From: Flammula alnicola
Taxonomy: Eukaryota; Basidiomycota; Agaricomycetes; Agaricales; Strophariaceae
Direction: 5' to 3'
Assembly: GCA_015499995.1 (NCBI GenBank)
Contig: JADNRV010000214.1
Coordinates: 1-64,000 of the forward strand
DNA length: 64,000 nucleotides
A model generated the notes under the pieces. The model worked only from the letters and a program-made list of their open reading frames with translations. It was not told the DNA's origin and did not search any database. Every line of letters begins with the position of its first letter. Position 1 is the first letter of the stretch. Shown here one piece after another: positions 1 through 12,493 of the stretch. A program made the position numbers and the translations under genes.

Positions 1-172
1 ATCATCCCCTATCTATATCTACTTGAGTATGTATCTATATTTCTATGTTACTAGTACAGTTGCTTCACGGATTGTCTCCAGTTGTAGATAGTAGCCGACC
101 ATCATAGAGATTCCCAATAGTGACTACACTCCAGCTTCTAGCTCGAGTTTGCGCTTGTCGACCAGTACTGTA

Positions 173-1888
173 CTAAATCATCACCAGACAGCCCCAGTCA
201 AAGTTTGTCGAAACAGAATTTGGTCGTGGCGGAACGACCTTATGAACTAGAAACACTCTACGGCGAACCAACACACACTCGTCCGCAGCGAGTCGTGACA
301 TGGCTTTCACGAGCTTCCCGTTCTTTCGCCAACCGCAATCCCCATGCCCATACCACTGGATCCTCGAGCTGCCAGTAGCAGCACTTCTCCCCTCCTCTGT
401 TAACTCCAACTCCAACCCCAGCATAATCCCCAAATCCTTCATATCCTTCAAACATGTCATGTACACATCTCTTGCTCTATCCTCCTCGCGGTTGATATAC
501 TGCTTATGGTCCAGCACCGAACTCGGCGTCGCCACACGCTCCACCTGGCCTGGCCTGCCTGGCTGATCTTCCTTGTCATGGGCAACGACTACACCTGTCA
601 CGACCGTCAAGTTCTCGGGTATCCCAGCGACATGGAGCTCGGCACCTCGACGGGCAGGAAGCTCTGCTGCTTTGTTGTTCTCGGATGCTGCGCGATGGGC
701 GGCGACAGTAGTCCATGCACTGGTGGGTGGAGGTGCAAGGGTATTATTGTTGTTGGTATTGTTATGCCAATGCGCATTAGTGCCGAGCATGGCCTCGTTC
801 ACGAGCACTCGGGGTGGTCGTGGACTGAGTGACGGCGGCGAGGATAGAGTCGGCAAGCCGTCAAGCATGCCCGTCGTCGACAGCCAGAGGTCAATCTGCA
901 GCGTCTTGCCAATTCTATCCGCCTGCTGTGCAGCATTCGATATCCCAGCGGACGTATGTGGTCTATTGATATTGGCTACCCTACTCGAATTCAGAGATCC
1001 AGCCGGTGACGACGACGGTGCGAAGGTGCATTGGGCTTGATCTTCCCCCTGGACATCTTCAGGAAACCCCATCGGCCGCTCTTCTCTGTCGTCGGCCTGG
1101 CCCTGCGACTATTTGATGCCGCCTTCATAGATATCAGCCTTCCCCATTGGATTCTATGGGTGCTACGATGTGGATGTGTCTCCCAGCGATGTGCGTGTCT
1201 ATATCACTCAAAGGAGATGGCACTATGATATCACTTGAGTCATGTTGGACTTTAGTAGCCCCCTATATGAACCACGTACGAGGTAGGTCAACTTTCGGTC
1301 GTGGCCCTCTTATATACAACACTGCTTTTGTGATCCAGAAGAACGACGGTGGTGGAACTGCGCGAGGCGTCGATGGGGTCGTCTACCCTCACTCCTTCAG
1401 GTTGGATGTCAGAAGGTTTAGGGAGCTCAGAGCAACGATGTTGGATGACGCGGACGGATAACGGAGTGTGAAGCGACAAGAGTTCAGCCTCGATCTGGGG
1501 TTCCAGGTGAGTCCGCCGGCGACCGCGACGCTGAACAAAAGCAGTCTGCACTGACTGCGATGGCCAAGGAAGGACCGAGCTTGCCAGTGCAGACCTTATC
1601 GAATCCGCCGGTGGTCCAAGCTTTGGTATACCTCTGTTCACGAAGAACGATCATGCCTGGAGAAAATCACATCCGGCCGCAGGCATCGTCCTTTAATTTA
1701 TCGATCATCTCGACGGCGTCTTCACACATCATTTGAGTTTGTCCGAGGATGATGATGAGAAGGTGGTGGAGGGCTGGACGCAGAGCGTTTTGTTGGCGGC
1801 TGATGTGGATGGAAGTGGGCTGTTGAGGAGCCTGTGAGGGCTGCGACGAACTCGAACTCGAACTAGAAGGCATAGATGGATAAACCAT
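173..1888 (-). CDS. hypothetical protein, multi-exon model uncertain
   Basis: I do not recognise this gene. Three minus-strand open segments line up: a Ser-rich N-terminal piece starting near 1888 or 1873 (M-P-S followed by a serine run, then a hydrophobic helix-like stretch LLIIILGQ); a middle piece at about 1641-1288 containing GIPKLGPPADSIR; and a long C-terminal piece at 1072-173 with Asn-, Pro- and Ser-rich low complexity. An intron of about 38 nt near 1670-1634 would join the first two in frame, which is short for this genome. I could not place the junction between the second and third pieces. No catalytic motif is visible. The opposite strand also has open frames here, but they look like shadows because the Pro/Ser/Asn-rich composition reads naturally on the minus strand. 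One gene or two remains open. Confidence 0.35.
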
Positions 1889-2896
1889 CCCTCTGAGGAC
1901 CCCGATGCCTGGTGCACACGTGAGAAAGGAGGCGAGGAAGACAATAATGAAGGCTGCTAGCAGCGGGTTCTTCTACCTGGCGTTTCGTTTGTTTGTAAGT
2001 TGTTGAGTTTGTTTCGTTCTTTTGATTTATCTTTATCCGAGTCTCGTGCTGACATGTAGCTACCAAACTACTCCTACCACTGTGTATACAACAGCATTTA
2101 TCATCTTTAATCCCACTTGCTTGTTCCTGTTCGTATCTGTTTCTTGCCACTTTGTTTTTGGTTCTTGACCTTCGTTTGACCTACTGCACATCCATCATGA
2201 TCCATGCATCCCTATCCTCCATCTTCACTCACTGTCCCAGTCGCCTCTATTTTTTGACTAAAGTATAATCGTTTCGTGCAGATTTCTCGTGACCGGCCCC
2301 ACGTCTTGCTATGCACATACGTCCTCTGCAATTTTTTCTTCTTTTTCGTTTATGCAAGTCGCCGGTACTCCCGCTGAGCGCTCGACTATATATAGATTGA
2401 CCGTCATGAGACCAACCAACCCGTAAACTTGCCCTGGATAGTTACATACTTATATCAACACAGATCGATTGTCATCTGTTGTATATGGTCTGTCAGGAGA
2501 GACTACAATTTACCTGATTTCAGAGTCAACAGCCTCCCGCGGCATTCAAGCACTGAAAATCTCCATCAAACTGCAGAGAAGGATATATTTCTGTCGTCCA
2601 TCACCGGCACCGTAAGCTTCTCCGAGACTTCCGCGAAGAGCATGCTGTGCAACATCGCCTTCTTGCTAAAGCTCCCATTTCATCTCAGCCCAGATTTCTT
2701 GAATGGGACAGTTACCACACCAGAAAACCAATTTTGGTACATCTTCACGCCCCCACAGGACAGCCCTTTCGGGTCCGTTATTCAGATTCCATGAATGCCG
2801 CACTCAAATGAAGATGTCAACCCAACCCTGACCAGAAAGGCAAGCCAGGTGAATGGAAAAGTGCGCTGAGCGCCACTAACAACGCATCCCTTCACT
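1889..2896. other. intergenic region, divergent promoters
   Basis: About 1 kb separates the minus-strand hypothetical gene from the plus-strand membrane protein. The open frames inside it are short, cross-strand and show no recognisable protein. There is a TATATATAG run near 2389 and C/T-rich stretches typical of fungal promoters. I see no RNA gene or mobile element. Confidence 0.4.
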
Positions 2897-4874
2897 ATGC
2901 CTACACTCAGCACAACAATCGAGGACACGTCGCCTGTGATCATCTACTCTGGCAATGGGGGCGGGGATTGGACTGCGGGGACCTCCAGGCAGGATCCATT
3001 CGCTGACCAGTGAGTCTCAGTCCACGTCGCGCTTTCGCCCCGTCTGATGAGGTGTGCAGGTACTCTCAGAGCAGCTTTATGGTGACGCAGGTTGATAGAG
3101 CCGACGTCTCCTTCACTTTCTACGGCACTGGGGTGCAGTTATACGGCGCTAAACGCCCAAACCATGGCCCGTACCAGATCAGCATTGATTCTTTCGTGTA
3201 TCCTCAAGTAAATGGCTCTGACCCCGACGATCCGGGAACCTTCCAGACAGCTTTGTTTTCGACTGTGGCATTGAACAATGGCTATCACACAGTCAGAATG
3301 ACGAATTTGGGAACAGCTTTCTTGGACATTGATTTCGTGCGTCCTTCCTTGCTCCAATACGTGCGAATACTTCCCAACCGCACAACGAAATATTCTTAGA
3401 TTACGTGGCAAACTCCAGTTGGACTAGCCAATGAATCTCTTATGGCGGTGACTGTTCAAGACTCGGACCCATCATTCAAGTACACGCCAGCATCGGTATG
3501 GAATGCAAATCCATCTAATCTGGGGATGTTTTCCGGGGGTTCGGGGCAGTGCGTCTATATTTCTACTTGTGGAGTGAAAACGCCGTTGAACTGATCTTCT
3601 TAGCGTAACATCAACTGCTGGAGCATGGGTTGAATATACATTCGAAGTGAGCATCATCTGACCTAAACAGTTTGCGACCTCCTGATGGTTCCATAGGGTG
3701 GGCCTTTTTCGGTAGTAAATCTTTTTCTATCTGCTAACCTATGTGGTCAGGCGATTCGGTTGCTTTGTTCGGCCCTGTGGGTCCAAGCTGTGCACCATAT
3801 TCCGTGCAATTAGACAGTGGGACACCTGCGAATTACTCTGCGAATAAGCAGTTCTACCGACCGCAAATGATGCTGTATCAGGCCAGCGACCTTGGAGGTG
3901 GACAGCATACAATTAAGCTGGAATCTCAGGCATGGAACAACTCTGGATTGACGTTCGCTATTGACTACGCGCAAGTGTTTACCACTGCATCGCTCCAACA
4001 CATGTGAGATCACTTCCTTCCCATTTTTCGATATAATTTTGATAATCTACCGAAATGCAGGAATTCTGGGTGAGAAATGATCCTGCTCCTGCTCCTGCCA
4101 TTTCACCTACTTCTTTTCGTCAGATTGTCGGCCGGCGCCATCGTGGGCATCTCGATCGGGGCAATTGTGGCCTTGATCGCCCTTATAGTTTCCTTCTTCG
4201 CCTTCCGCCAGCGAAAGCCTTTGACATACCGGAAAATTTTCCGCCTAAAAGGCAAATCAGAAACCTCTACTCATGCAGCTGAAACCTTTGAATATAGGCC
4301 CATCAGCGTCATCGAGTCGATTTCGAGCCATGGCCCACCTTCGAGTTCGCATGGGCTCCTTCGCTCACAGGTTTCGCATTCCTCGTTGCAAGCGACGCCG
4401 CCGTCTACTGGTCTCTGGCCCTCTTCTGGAGGGACCTATGGAGGGACCTATGCTTCGTCTACCGCCGACCTGTCACCTGGAGGGCGATATGGACCAAATG
4501 TACGGTTTTCTGTCCTCGTTCATCTTTCTTATACATGTAGCCTGACGGTCACATTTCCGATTATATAGACGCAAGTGATTACGATACCCTTCACACCAGA
4601 TGGGAAATACCGGCCTGATATCATGCCCGCGCCTCAGCTCATGCCTCCGCCTCAAGGCGCGCGACGGACGCCATCCTTCGTCCAGAACCAGACGTTGCAT
4701 GCAGTAATGGACGGAGGACTATCAGACGCTGGCGCCAACCGGGAGTCGAGAGTAGAAGATCGACGGCCTTCTCAGCCTCCTGCTGTGCTCGCTCCTGTGC
4801 GGCGGCCTGTGAATGTCGTGAGGGATTTAACGCCGCCGCCGCCGGAATATCGACGCGATCCTTTATGGTTATGA
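2897..4874 (+). CDS. single-pass membrane protein with two beta-rich ectodomain modules (paralogue 1)
   Basis: Exons: 2897-3009, 3060-3336, 3400-3548, 3604-3646, 3697 (one nucleotide), 3751-4003, 4061-4069, 4124-4499, 4569-4874. They sum to 1527 nt, 508 aa. Two repeated modules of about 120 aa (YSQSSFMVTQ..VSFTFYGTGVQLYGAKR; VEYTFEGDSVALFGPVGP) resemble jelly-roll or carbohydrate-binding folds. One transmembrane helix follows (about residues 284-304, SAGAIVGISIGAIVALIALI), then a basic RQRK stop-transfer and a Pro/Ser-rich tail ending PPPPEYRRDP. There is no cleavable signal peptide at the chosen ATG, so the topology is inferred. This architecture is common in Agaricomycetes but its function is unknown; a surface-sensor role is a guess. 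The exon pattern matches the two paralogues at 9.5-11.3 and 12.5-13.9 kb, including the one-nucleotide exon. The 9-nt exon at 4061-4069 is also unusual. Confidence 0.85.
3697..3697 (+). other. one-nucleotide exon (G) in paralogue 1
   Basis: Intron 3647-3696 (donor gtgagc, acceptor catag) is followed by one G and then intron 3698-3750 (donor gtgggc, acceptor ggtcag, 53 nt). Only this splicing joins TTC GAA to G|GC GAT TCG and gives the conserved F-E-G-D-S-V-A-L reading. Removing 3647-3750 as one intron shifts the frame. Confidence 0.8.
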
Positions 4875-6104
4875 TAACGGACGTGAAGTTTGGGTGACTG
4901 GTGTGATTTTCTTCATTTTTCTACGAACAATCCCTAAAAGTGAATGTGTAAAAATAATGACGGACCTTCTGGACCTTTTCTGCTTTTCATTTATTCAAGT
5001 TATTGGTTTCATTTGCCTTACGCCTTACGCTCTTTTTGAAGTCTTCCTTTATCGTATTGTGTTTTCAGAGGACTGTCTATGTGAATGGACTCGGACACGT
5101 TGATATTAATTCTACATTATCTTGCCAATCCCTCTTGCTTGTATTCTTATATTAACTTGCCTGTCTGTACATTTGACTTTCTTGGCGTTCTCAGTCTGCA
5201 GAGCGAACCAAGATTGGGCTTGTGAGCCTATAATGTGCATTATCGATATCGGTTCCGACGTCTTTCCTCCTTTTCTCCGCTCTTTATTTAAGATTGTGAT
5301 AACATTAGATTTGGAGTAGATGGCATTTCCCTCTTCACTATACTCTGTACATTCGCAAAGTTCTCAGAAGATCGGGATCCTAGACCCCGCATGATAAGAA
5401 CTGCTCTTTACGATGGCATCTTTTGTGAGGGCTTTCCTTTCTCTTATGTCTGGGGTACTGACGATGAACACCAACCTTAATTCATGCTCAAAAGTGATAA
5501 ATGCTTGCAGCAGACTGATGTCATAGATACTTCGACGGTGATACTTGGGTTCCGGATCCGGATACCACGGTGTCGTACAAGGGAGCGAGGACTGGAAGTA
5601 ATTGGCGCATATGCTCATTCTCCAATATTACCGATGTCCGACGGAGAAAAGGACGTCCGCACGAGTTCTGGTCCACGGGATGAGCAAGCGTTATCTTCAG
5701 CAGCTGGTGATAACGAACTTTCAGATACGGATGGATAAATCGGGTAAAGAGTAGGGCAATGGGTGAACTGCGCCGCCATACCTCTTCATCGCCTTGAACA
5801 GCATCCAGAAAGTCTGTGGGCTTGGAGCACCAATGGATAAAACGTGGACATGAAACTAGCAAACAGGAAGGCGAAGTTTAAGGTGCCGCTTTTCCGAGCA
5901 TGTGTCACGTGATGTGTCAAGCACCGCGCGGAACTAAAACTTTACAGTTCGCCTCCTCTTCTCCCCTACTAGCACAGTACTTTCTCGTGTTTGCGGCGCT
6001 GCCCCCTCTCTTCTGCCCCCTCCTCTTAGATCCATAAAAGGGTTGCAAAGGACAACTCTTATAGACAATCGTTTAATGCTCGGTTCACGGCCTACTAGAT
6101 CATC
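4875..6104. other. intergenic region
   Basis: This 1.2 kb separates the membrane-protein gene from the carrier gene. The open frames are short and antisense to each other, with no recognisable product. The last 150 nt before 6105 are C/T-rich and probably hold the carrier promoter and 5' UTR. Confidence 0.4.
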
Positions 6105-7820
6105 ATGACCAGTATAGCGGCTAGCAGCTCGCCCTCGACTGCATCACAAACACCACAAAGCACCACATCTGCGGTGCTCATATCCCCTACTCCTAATAAA
6201 TCACTAGTATGGATCAGTCCAGAGGTTGCGTCTTATTTTGTCGGTGAGTACTCGATCTGACCTCCCTCGGTTCTCCGAGAAAGTACAAGGAGGAACTAAA
6301 TCATAATAAATTATGCAGCTGGAGGATGTGCGGGAGCTGCTTCGCGGACAGTTGTAAGCCCTCTGGAAAGGCTGAAGATTATCCAGTTAGTTTATCTCTT
6401 TGATTTAATATTTTACGTTTGAACTGACATAATCATGCACGGTCCAGGCAAGTACAACCGCGCGGGAGTGATGCACAATACAAGGGTGTATGGAGTAGTC
6501 TCCTTAGAATGTGGAGGGAAGAAGGATTTCAAGGATTCATGAGAGGGAATGGGATTAATTGTCTGCGAATTGTGCCTTACAGGTGAGCATCATTATTTGT
6601 GGCGCTGCAGCCCTCATGACCGTCTGCGGTCCGTCCATCTGGGATTGTATTTACCCAAATGTCTTCCAGCGCTGTCCAATTCACCACGTATGAACAGTTG
6701 AAGAAGGTTAGTTCCTCGTCCCCAGTCCCCATGAGTCTGACGTCATTGTGCTTATATTTTCCCAGTTCTTCACGAAACATGGGTCGAAAGAACTCGATAC
6801 CCCAAAACGACTCGCTGCCGGTGCGCTCGCTGGTATTACTTCTGTCTGTGAGTACTCGGACCTCCACAAAGACATGATATCCACCTATTTAATCACGCAA
6901 TTATCCCTGACCATGTTGTGAAATTTACAGGCTCGACATACCCTTTAGATCTTGTTCGGTCCCGCCTTTCGATTGCTACAGCTTCTGTTCCTCTCACCGC
7001 TGTAGCCCATGCACATAAAGTTGCACCAGCCACAGTATCAACGATACCCGTCCAAGCGAAGCATGCGTTAGCATCTGCTTATCATACATCGTCGGCCGTT
7101 GCCTCGAATTTGGCAACGGCCGCTGGAGCTACCGCACCCGCATACACCAAGGCGGATCTGACTATCTGGGGCATGACTCTGAAGATCATGCGTGAAGAGG
7201 GAGGTGTGCGCGCACTCTATCGCGGGTTGGTGACGACGGCTGTGGGCGTGGCACCGTACGTTGGGATTAACTTTGCCGCGTACGAGTTTCTTAGAGGAGT
7301 CATCACACCTCCTGGGAAGAGCAGCGTGTGGCGGAAGTTGAGTTGTGGAGCGTTGGCTGGTGAGTGTCACTGGCTCTGCTCTTATCAATGAGCTTACTTT
7401 GCCTTTTTGATCCCACGCTGACTGTGTATTCGATATGATGCAGGCTCAATCTCTCAAACGTTGACCTATCCATTCGACGTGCTGCGGCGCAAGATGCAGG
7501 TGACCGGCATGCAAAATGGCTCGATCAAGTACAATGGCGCAATTGACGCATTGACGAGCATCGTTCGCGTGGAAGGTGTCGCAGGGCTGTATCGAGGCCT
7601 CTGGCCAAATTTGCGCAAGTGTCCCATTTCTCTTTCATGCCTGTGTCCATCTTGAACTTACCTTGTTCATTTGGCAGTCAAAGTCGCCCCGAGCATTGCC
7701 ACATCGTTCTTCACGTATGAGCTGGTACGTTCACTCTTTCCTCCCTTTCCACCCCCATTTGGTTAATGTTGGTGGTGTTGTTTCTCTTTTCAGGTGAAAG
7801 AGTTCTTGATTCCCCCATGA
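6105..7820 (+). CDS. mitochondrial carrier protein, APS/PAPS-carrier-like (YPR011C/SLC25A42 group)
   Basis: Exons: 6105-6243, 6319-6385, 6448-6582, 6670-6706, 6766-6847, 6931-7359, 7444-7614, 7678-7724, 7794-7820; 1134 nt, 377 aa. The three tandem carrier repeats are visible through their P-x-[D/E]-x-x-[K/R] motifs: SPLERLK, YPLDLVRSR and YPFDVLRRK. Each is followed by the second-helix signature (GFMRGNG, ALYRGL, GLYRGL). The first repeat (AGGCAGAASRTVVSPLERLKI) most resembles the yeast YPR011C group, which carries adenosine phosphosulfates across the inner mitochondrial membrane; exact substrate assignment is inference. The N-terminal 45 residues are Ser/Thr-rich. A long insertion (about residues 165-215) sits in repeat two. 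Intron 7615-7677 starts with GC (gcaagt) instead of GT; only this donor keeps the conserved WPNLLKVAPS reading. Confidence 0.9.
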
Positions 7821-9511
7821 TTGCGATGGAATACTATGGAATGGACGGATGCCTGTGGATTCTGCTTCAAATTAGATTTGTGGATCTTTAACTTAATGCT
7901 CATCTACATCTGAATTTCCGATATATTGGACAGTGCAGAAAGAGATGGGGGGAGATTTTACTTGTACATTCCTGCGTAGTTTGAGATGATAGACGGAGGG
8001 GTGGTGTATATAAATCTGTCAATGTAAACTTACAATATTGAGTAGCGATAAATTGAGCAGGAAGAACAACAGATTATGTCATGGCTATACGGCCCGATCT
8101 GGCCCAATGTTGGCAGTACGTAGTTATCACGTGAATGTATAAAACCCTTCAATGAAGTTCAAGTTGCGGTGGTACTGGCATTTTACTTGCTCTGTCAACA
8201 TTACTATGCTCTGGCAAGCCTGCTCGTGTTGATGGGCGAATATCCTTTCCCAGAACAGCTGGAAGAAACTTTGGGGACCCATATTGAAATATTCAAGTCC
8301 CAAGTTCTAACCAACTGGAATTCATTGGTTAAATACTCCATGTTGACCTTGACGATCCCGACAGTCTGAACCCTCTGTATTCCATAAGTATCCTTCTGCA
8401 ACAGAAATCTGACCAGTCTAGTTTTGAAATACAGATCCTGGGATGGGGCCGATCGTTACAAAGACAAGCATACAGTACTGTGCGTGGGGCTACTTGCATC
8501 ATGATATCTGATTCCCTTCCGAGCGCTACCTCTTCAATCGCAATGCCACCGATCACCTACCCAATGCTTCTCGCTCCTCGTATCATAACGGATAGAATGA
8601 CCCATCCTCGTTTCTCATTGGCGCGTGGCAGAAATAGAGGTTGGCGCTATTATGTTCTCCTGTTAATCGTCAAGGTGGTCTTTTCGGCAGATGGCCAAGA
8701 CTTTATCAATACCTTGTTTCAGTTGACAGGCGGAAAAAAATCGCCCCTATTTACAGCCTCTTTGAAGATATGGAAACGGATGCACCCGTCTCTATTTAGA
8801 CGAACGCCCATGTTTAAAGCGACCGTACCAAGAGCTCACAGGCGATTCGCATTTCAGAAATGTGAGCCGTATAGGGCGGTATGAAATTCTCTTTTTGGTA
8901 TGTTCCATCCACAGACATTTCAATACCTCGATTTGGGTGTTACATAGAATTCATCAGAATCCTTCGAGCCCGCGTCAGTCACAAAGATCATTTTCCACAC
9001 GTTGTACATCGGAACGCCCTGGATTGCCAGCTTTGCATAAAGCACATCGTCAATGCCAAGAGCAAGTCGATCATTCTTATTCTATTTACAGGTAGCTGAT
9101 CGCAATGGAAAGTATCTACACAGTATCTTCTAGTCATCCATTCGATTCATACTGCGATCGGAAAGTAAGCGGCCACAACACTTGTCTACACTGGAAATAG
9201 ACTGAAGGCACCTCTATGGTTATCTTAAGAAAAATCACTCGTCTGGTTGCCAAGTGATCATGAAACATTATTGTATCCCCAGAATCGTTTGATTCACTCA
9301 ACGCCCAATTGGCTGGGATAGTCGGATAACTATTGAAGTCATACTCACATGTAGTATCCTACTCTTCTTCCCATTTTGCGATACCGCTGTTAACCATCCT
9401 CTCAAAAGACGGATTTATGTATACAACATTAAAACCAGCGATACAGATATTCGGACTTCTACAGCTATTTGAACAATCAAGTACATCTGCGCTCTGCGCC
9501 ATTAAGTACCT
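7821..9511. other. intergenic region with possible decayed coding sequence
   Basis: No intact gene is visible. The first 250 nt are probably the 3' UTR of the carrier. Open frames on both strands are short and unrecognisable. A minus-strand stretch near 9080-8930 reads like protein and is listed separately. Confidence 0.4.
8930..9082 (-). pseudogene. possible gene remnant
   Basis: Reading the minus strand after an acceptor-like aaatag gives an uninterrupted peptide with protein-like composition (LALGIDDVLYAKLAIQG..YNVWKMIFVTDAGSKD), ending at a gag|gtattg donor-like site. Neighbouring stretches on the same strand near 8600-8650 also look coding (ANLYFCHAPMRNEDGSF) but are separated by stops. 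I do not recognise the family. It may be a decayed gene or a gene whose other exons I cannot place. Confidence 0.2.
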
Positions 9512-11330
9512 TCAAGCTATATGCACGCCTGGGTCTCGACTGTACTCTGGGGGGGATGTGTCGAAAGCAGACACCTGCGAAACTTGGATTCCGTCACTCT
9601 GAATTTCACCCTCCATAATGGGACCGCGAAGTCGGTTGGAGTTTCTGCTGAATCGAAGCACCCTCGGTGGCTTCTCAACCTCAGAGCTTGTAGATCGAGG
9701 GGCCTATGAAAGTTTCAGCTCTTGTTCGGTAGCAGATGCAAAGACCTACAATAGAACCTGAGGACGACCCGACGTATGAAAGACTTTCCGTCAGTGGAGT
9801 GACTATATCTCCCTGAGACTCTCGGGGCGGAGAAGAGAACGACGACCGAGCCTGAGAAGGGAAAGATTGTGAACGTTCCACAGTCGCGCCCATTTCAGCA
9901 AAGGGTGATAGGCGATATGGTTCCACGAAACCAGTGTCCAGCCCGGGCTTCTCGGTCATGACAGGATAACGCATTCCGAGAAGTTCACGTCGCTGGCGCC
10001 AGACGAGATAGATACACGCGATGGTGGCAATAATTGCAATAGTTGATGTCATGGAGAGAGCTGCGATCACACCTGCTGGAATTCGCCTGAACCGAAATCA
10101 TCAGTTACATGAAAGCAAAAGATTTGATGACCCGTTACCCAATCGTAGCAGGGGCGATAGATGGCGCGCTATCATTTCTATCAGCGCCCAAGGCATCGGA
10201 GCCAAGAGCAATTTTAATCGACTCACCTTCCTCCCAAAGACGGTGTTGTGTATACATTCGCAAAATCAATCGCTAATTCTCCAGTACCTGACGACCCAGT
10301 CTGAATTTGGAGTGAATGCTGTCCAGCACCAAGGTTCCCAGCATAGAACAACAATTGCTGAGGTAGGTGGACCTGCTTTTCCGCAGAGAAGACGGACGGA
10401 CTGCCACCATCTACCTGAACGGAATAAGACAGGCTGTTATTAGGACCGACAGGACCGTATAGCGCCACGGCATCGCCTGTCATGTAGCGAAATTAACCCT
10501 GATTCTGCTCGAAAAGCGGTACGACTTGCCCTAACATGAGAGACATGGATCAAAAGGGAAGCTCTGGCAGAGATAACAGTTAACTGACTTGAAATGTAAA
10601 TTTCGCCGAAGCAGATGGATCCCGTGTTGCACTAGATGGCAGGAGAGATCAGTGTCGAACTTGTTGAGCGAGACAAGACTCACTGTCCTGAACTTCCGGA
10701 AAATGCTCCCACCGAATCCGGAATCACATTCCAAGAAGATGAAGGGGTATAGATAAATGAAGGATGCGTATCTTGGAAGGTGTTGACAATTAAGTTTTCG
10801 TCATCCTTCCCAACGCTGGTTTGAAAAGCTACCTGGTGGGGGTATAAGTATGCAAATAGACTCATTAGAGGAGCTTACGCACGTAGTCTAAATCAAGGAA
10901 AGAATTGGCAGTAGAAGAGCCACCAGCATTTGTTACTGTCAATTGATGGGATCCTAGCGTTACACTGCTACTGTACAACGTCTGGTTGAATACAGCAGTA
11001 TCCGATTCTCCGTTGAATGTGGAGACACTCCCGCCATCTAGCTGAATTTGGTAGTTCCCGTGATTGCTACGCTTCGCGCCAGCTATCTGGATAGAGGTGC
11101 CGTAGAATTTAAACGACAGCGTTGCTCCGACGGTTTGTGTCAATATAAAGCTGCTCTGCGTATACCTAAAGCCACAGTTGTGTCAGAAACTTCACTTGAG
11201 CCTTGCACTGTCCGAACCAAACTTACTGATCAAGGCTGGAATCGGTTTCTGAAGTACCAGCTCGCCAATTCTCAGCAGAATAGACAAGCATAGGGGAAGT
11301 GTCTTCGACAATGAAAGTGAAAGATGGCAT
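9512..11330 (-). CDS. single-pass membrane protein with two beta-rich ectodomain modules (paralogue 2)
   Basis: Exons (5' to 3'): 11330-11227, 11165-10883, 10832-10684, 10631-10589, 10530 (one nucleotide), 10476-10227, 10177-10139, 10086-9750, 9703-9512; 1398 nt, 465 aa. Exons 3 and 4 have exactly the same lengths (149 and 43 nt) as in paralogue 1, which supports the models. Both modules are present (YTQSSFILTQTVGATLSFKF; TFQGDAVALYGPVGP). The helix lies around residues 293-315 (IPAGVIAALSMTSTIAIIAT..), followed by WRQRR and a tail ending DTSPPEYSRDP. That tail motif matches PPPPEYRRDP of paralogue 1 and may be a conserved cytoplasmic docking site (inference). The intron after the one-nucleotide exon is of GC-AG type (gcaagt). 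It is co-oriented with paralogue 3. Confidence 0.83.
10530..10530 (-). other. one-nucleotide exon (G) in paralogue 2
   Basis: Minus strand: intron 10588-10531 (gtcagt...gttag), a single G, then a GC-AG intron 10529-10477 (gcaagt...gacag, 53 nt). Only this splicing gives TTT CAA G|GC GAT and the conserved F-Q-G-D-A-V-A-L reading. Confidence 0.78.
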
Positions 11331-12493
11331 GTCCAGCAGTGTGAAGGTAATTGAAGAGGTTGACGAGAGGGAGAAAATTAGTGAGAAGAAAATTGAGGCC
11401 AGCTCCTGGCAACATTTCGAACAGAACCTGTCCTGCTGACTTATATAGCGTGGAATCCAACAGAATCAAACTTGGACTCTGCATCAAAGAGTCAATGACA
11501 CAACAGAAACGAACTTGTCAATTCTCCATCGGATATAGCGTACATGGCAACACGATATTAAGTACCTTAGTCTGTTCATCAACTTGCACACTACTGCCGC
11601 AAGTACTGTAGTATACTCCCGGGTCGTTGATTATGCATTTTCTGTCAAAGCTTGACTAAAGGATTATATCGTCGAATTGGGCCTCGAATTTCGAAAGTCC
11701 GAGTCTTGGGCAAGGTCCTGGAAGTTCAAGTTGGTCCTGGGTATGAAAAATTTTCCGGGGAAATTTGACCAATTCTTGTCTGTCACCGGCAGTGACCCAC
11801 ATTTATTCGTCGAGGTGAATTGAAGGAAACGGTTTGAGTAATAGGAAGTCAGGAGAAATCGTGCTTACTAGTCTCCGAATACCAAGATCATCTACGGTAG
11901 TCGTCTAGCCGGTCACGCAGTCACGTAGCTGTCGTACGTCACAATCATTAGATGAGGATATTTCTGAGAGAGGTTGAAATTAGTTGAAACACCTATCTGG
12001 CGGCTGTCTTTCAACTTCGGGAGACTATGTTTACCCTTTAATAAATTGTGTCCACAATGCTGTCCAGAGTTTCAATACAAAGGACCCTAAAATTTCAAAT
12101 AAAAAGATTCCAATCATCTTGCCAGTGTTTTATTTTTCCTTATGTAATGTACATAGTCAGCCAAATTTTATTCTCAATTCTCAGTCCTTGAACTACAAAT
12201 TTAAAGGAACCTCAAGCTTCTGACACTCGAGTCAAAAAAACTCCTCGACGTTGCCTTAAATGACTATCGTGTTGTTAGTACTGGACTCACACCACGACAA
12301 GGAGGGGAAAAAGTGCTCCTCGACGTTGCTTTACAAATTACTTAGTCTTAGTTACCGGACTCACGTCAATGGCATGTCAAGGACGTTTTAAGGTTTGTCT
12401 CGAGCACGCACAAGTCATGCAGAACGACAGTGCGAATACAGTCGATAAAAATATCCCTAGTTCTCCCCGATGTGGGGGGATCAATTTATTTAA
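11331..12493. other. intergenic region with an imperfect direct repeat
   Basis: About 1.16 kb, AT-rich in the middle (11,950-12,240), with no supported gene. Two imperfect copies of a roughly 75-bp unit lie near 12233-12300 and 12308-12375; shared cores are ctcctcgacgttgc and ggactcac. The rest shows only short unconvincing open frames. The right edge is the 3' flank of paralogue 3. Confidence 0.45.

Noticed and set aside
573..1040. 155-aa plus-strand frame with a hydrophobic segment
   Set aside because: Composition looks like the antisense of the Pro/Asn-rich minus-strand frame; no splice or start context supports it.
2429..2794. 121-aa plus-strand open frame upstream of paralogue 1
   Set aside because: No recognisable motif, no splice context, and it sits where a promoter is expected.
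3647..3750. Single 104-nt intron instead of two introns and a one-nucleotide exon
   Set aside because: It would give GAA|GCG ATT and shift the frame, losing the GDSVALFGPVG segment shared with both paralogues.
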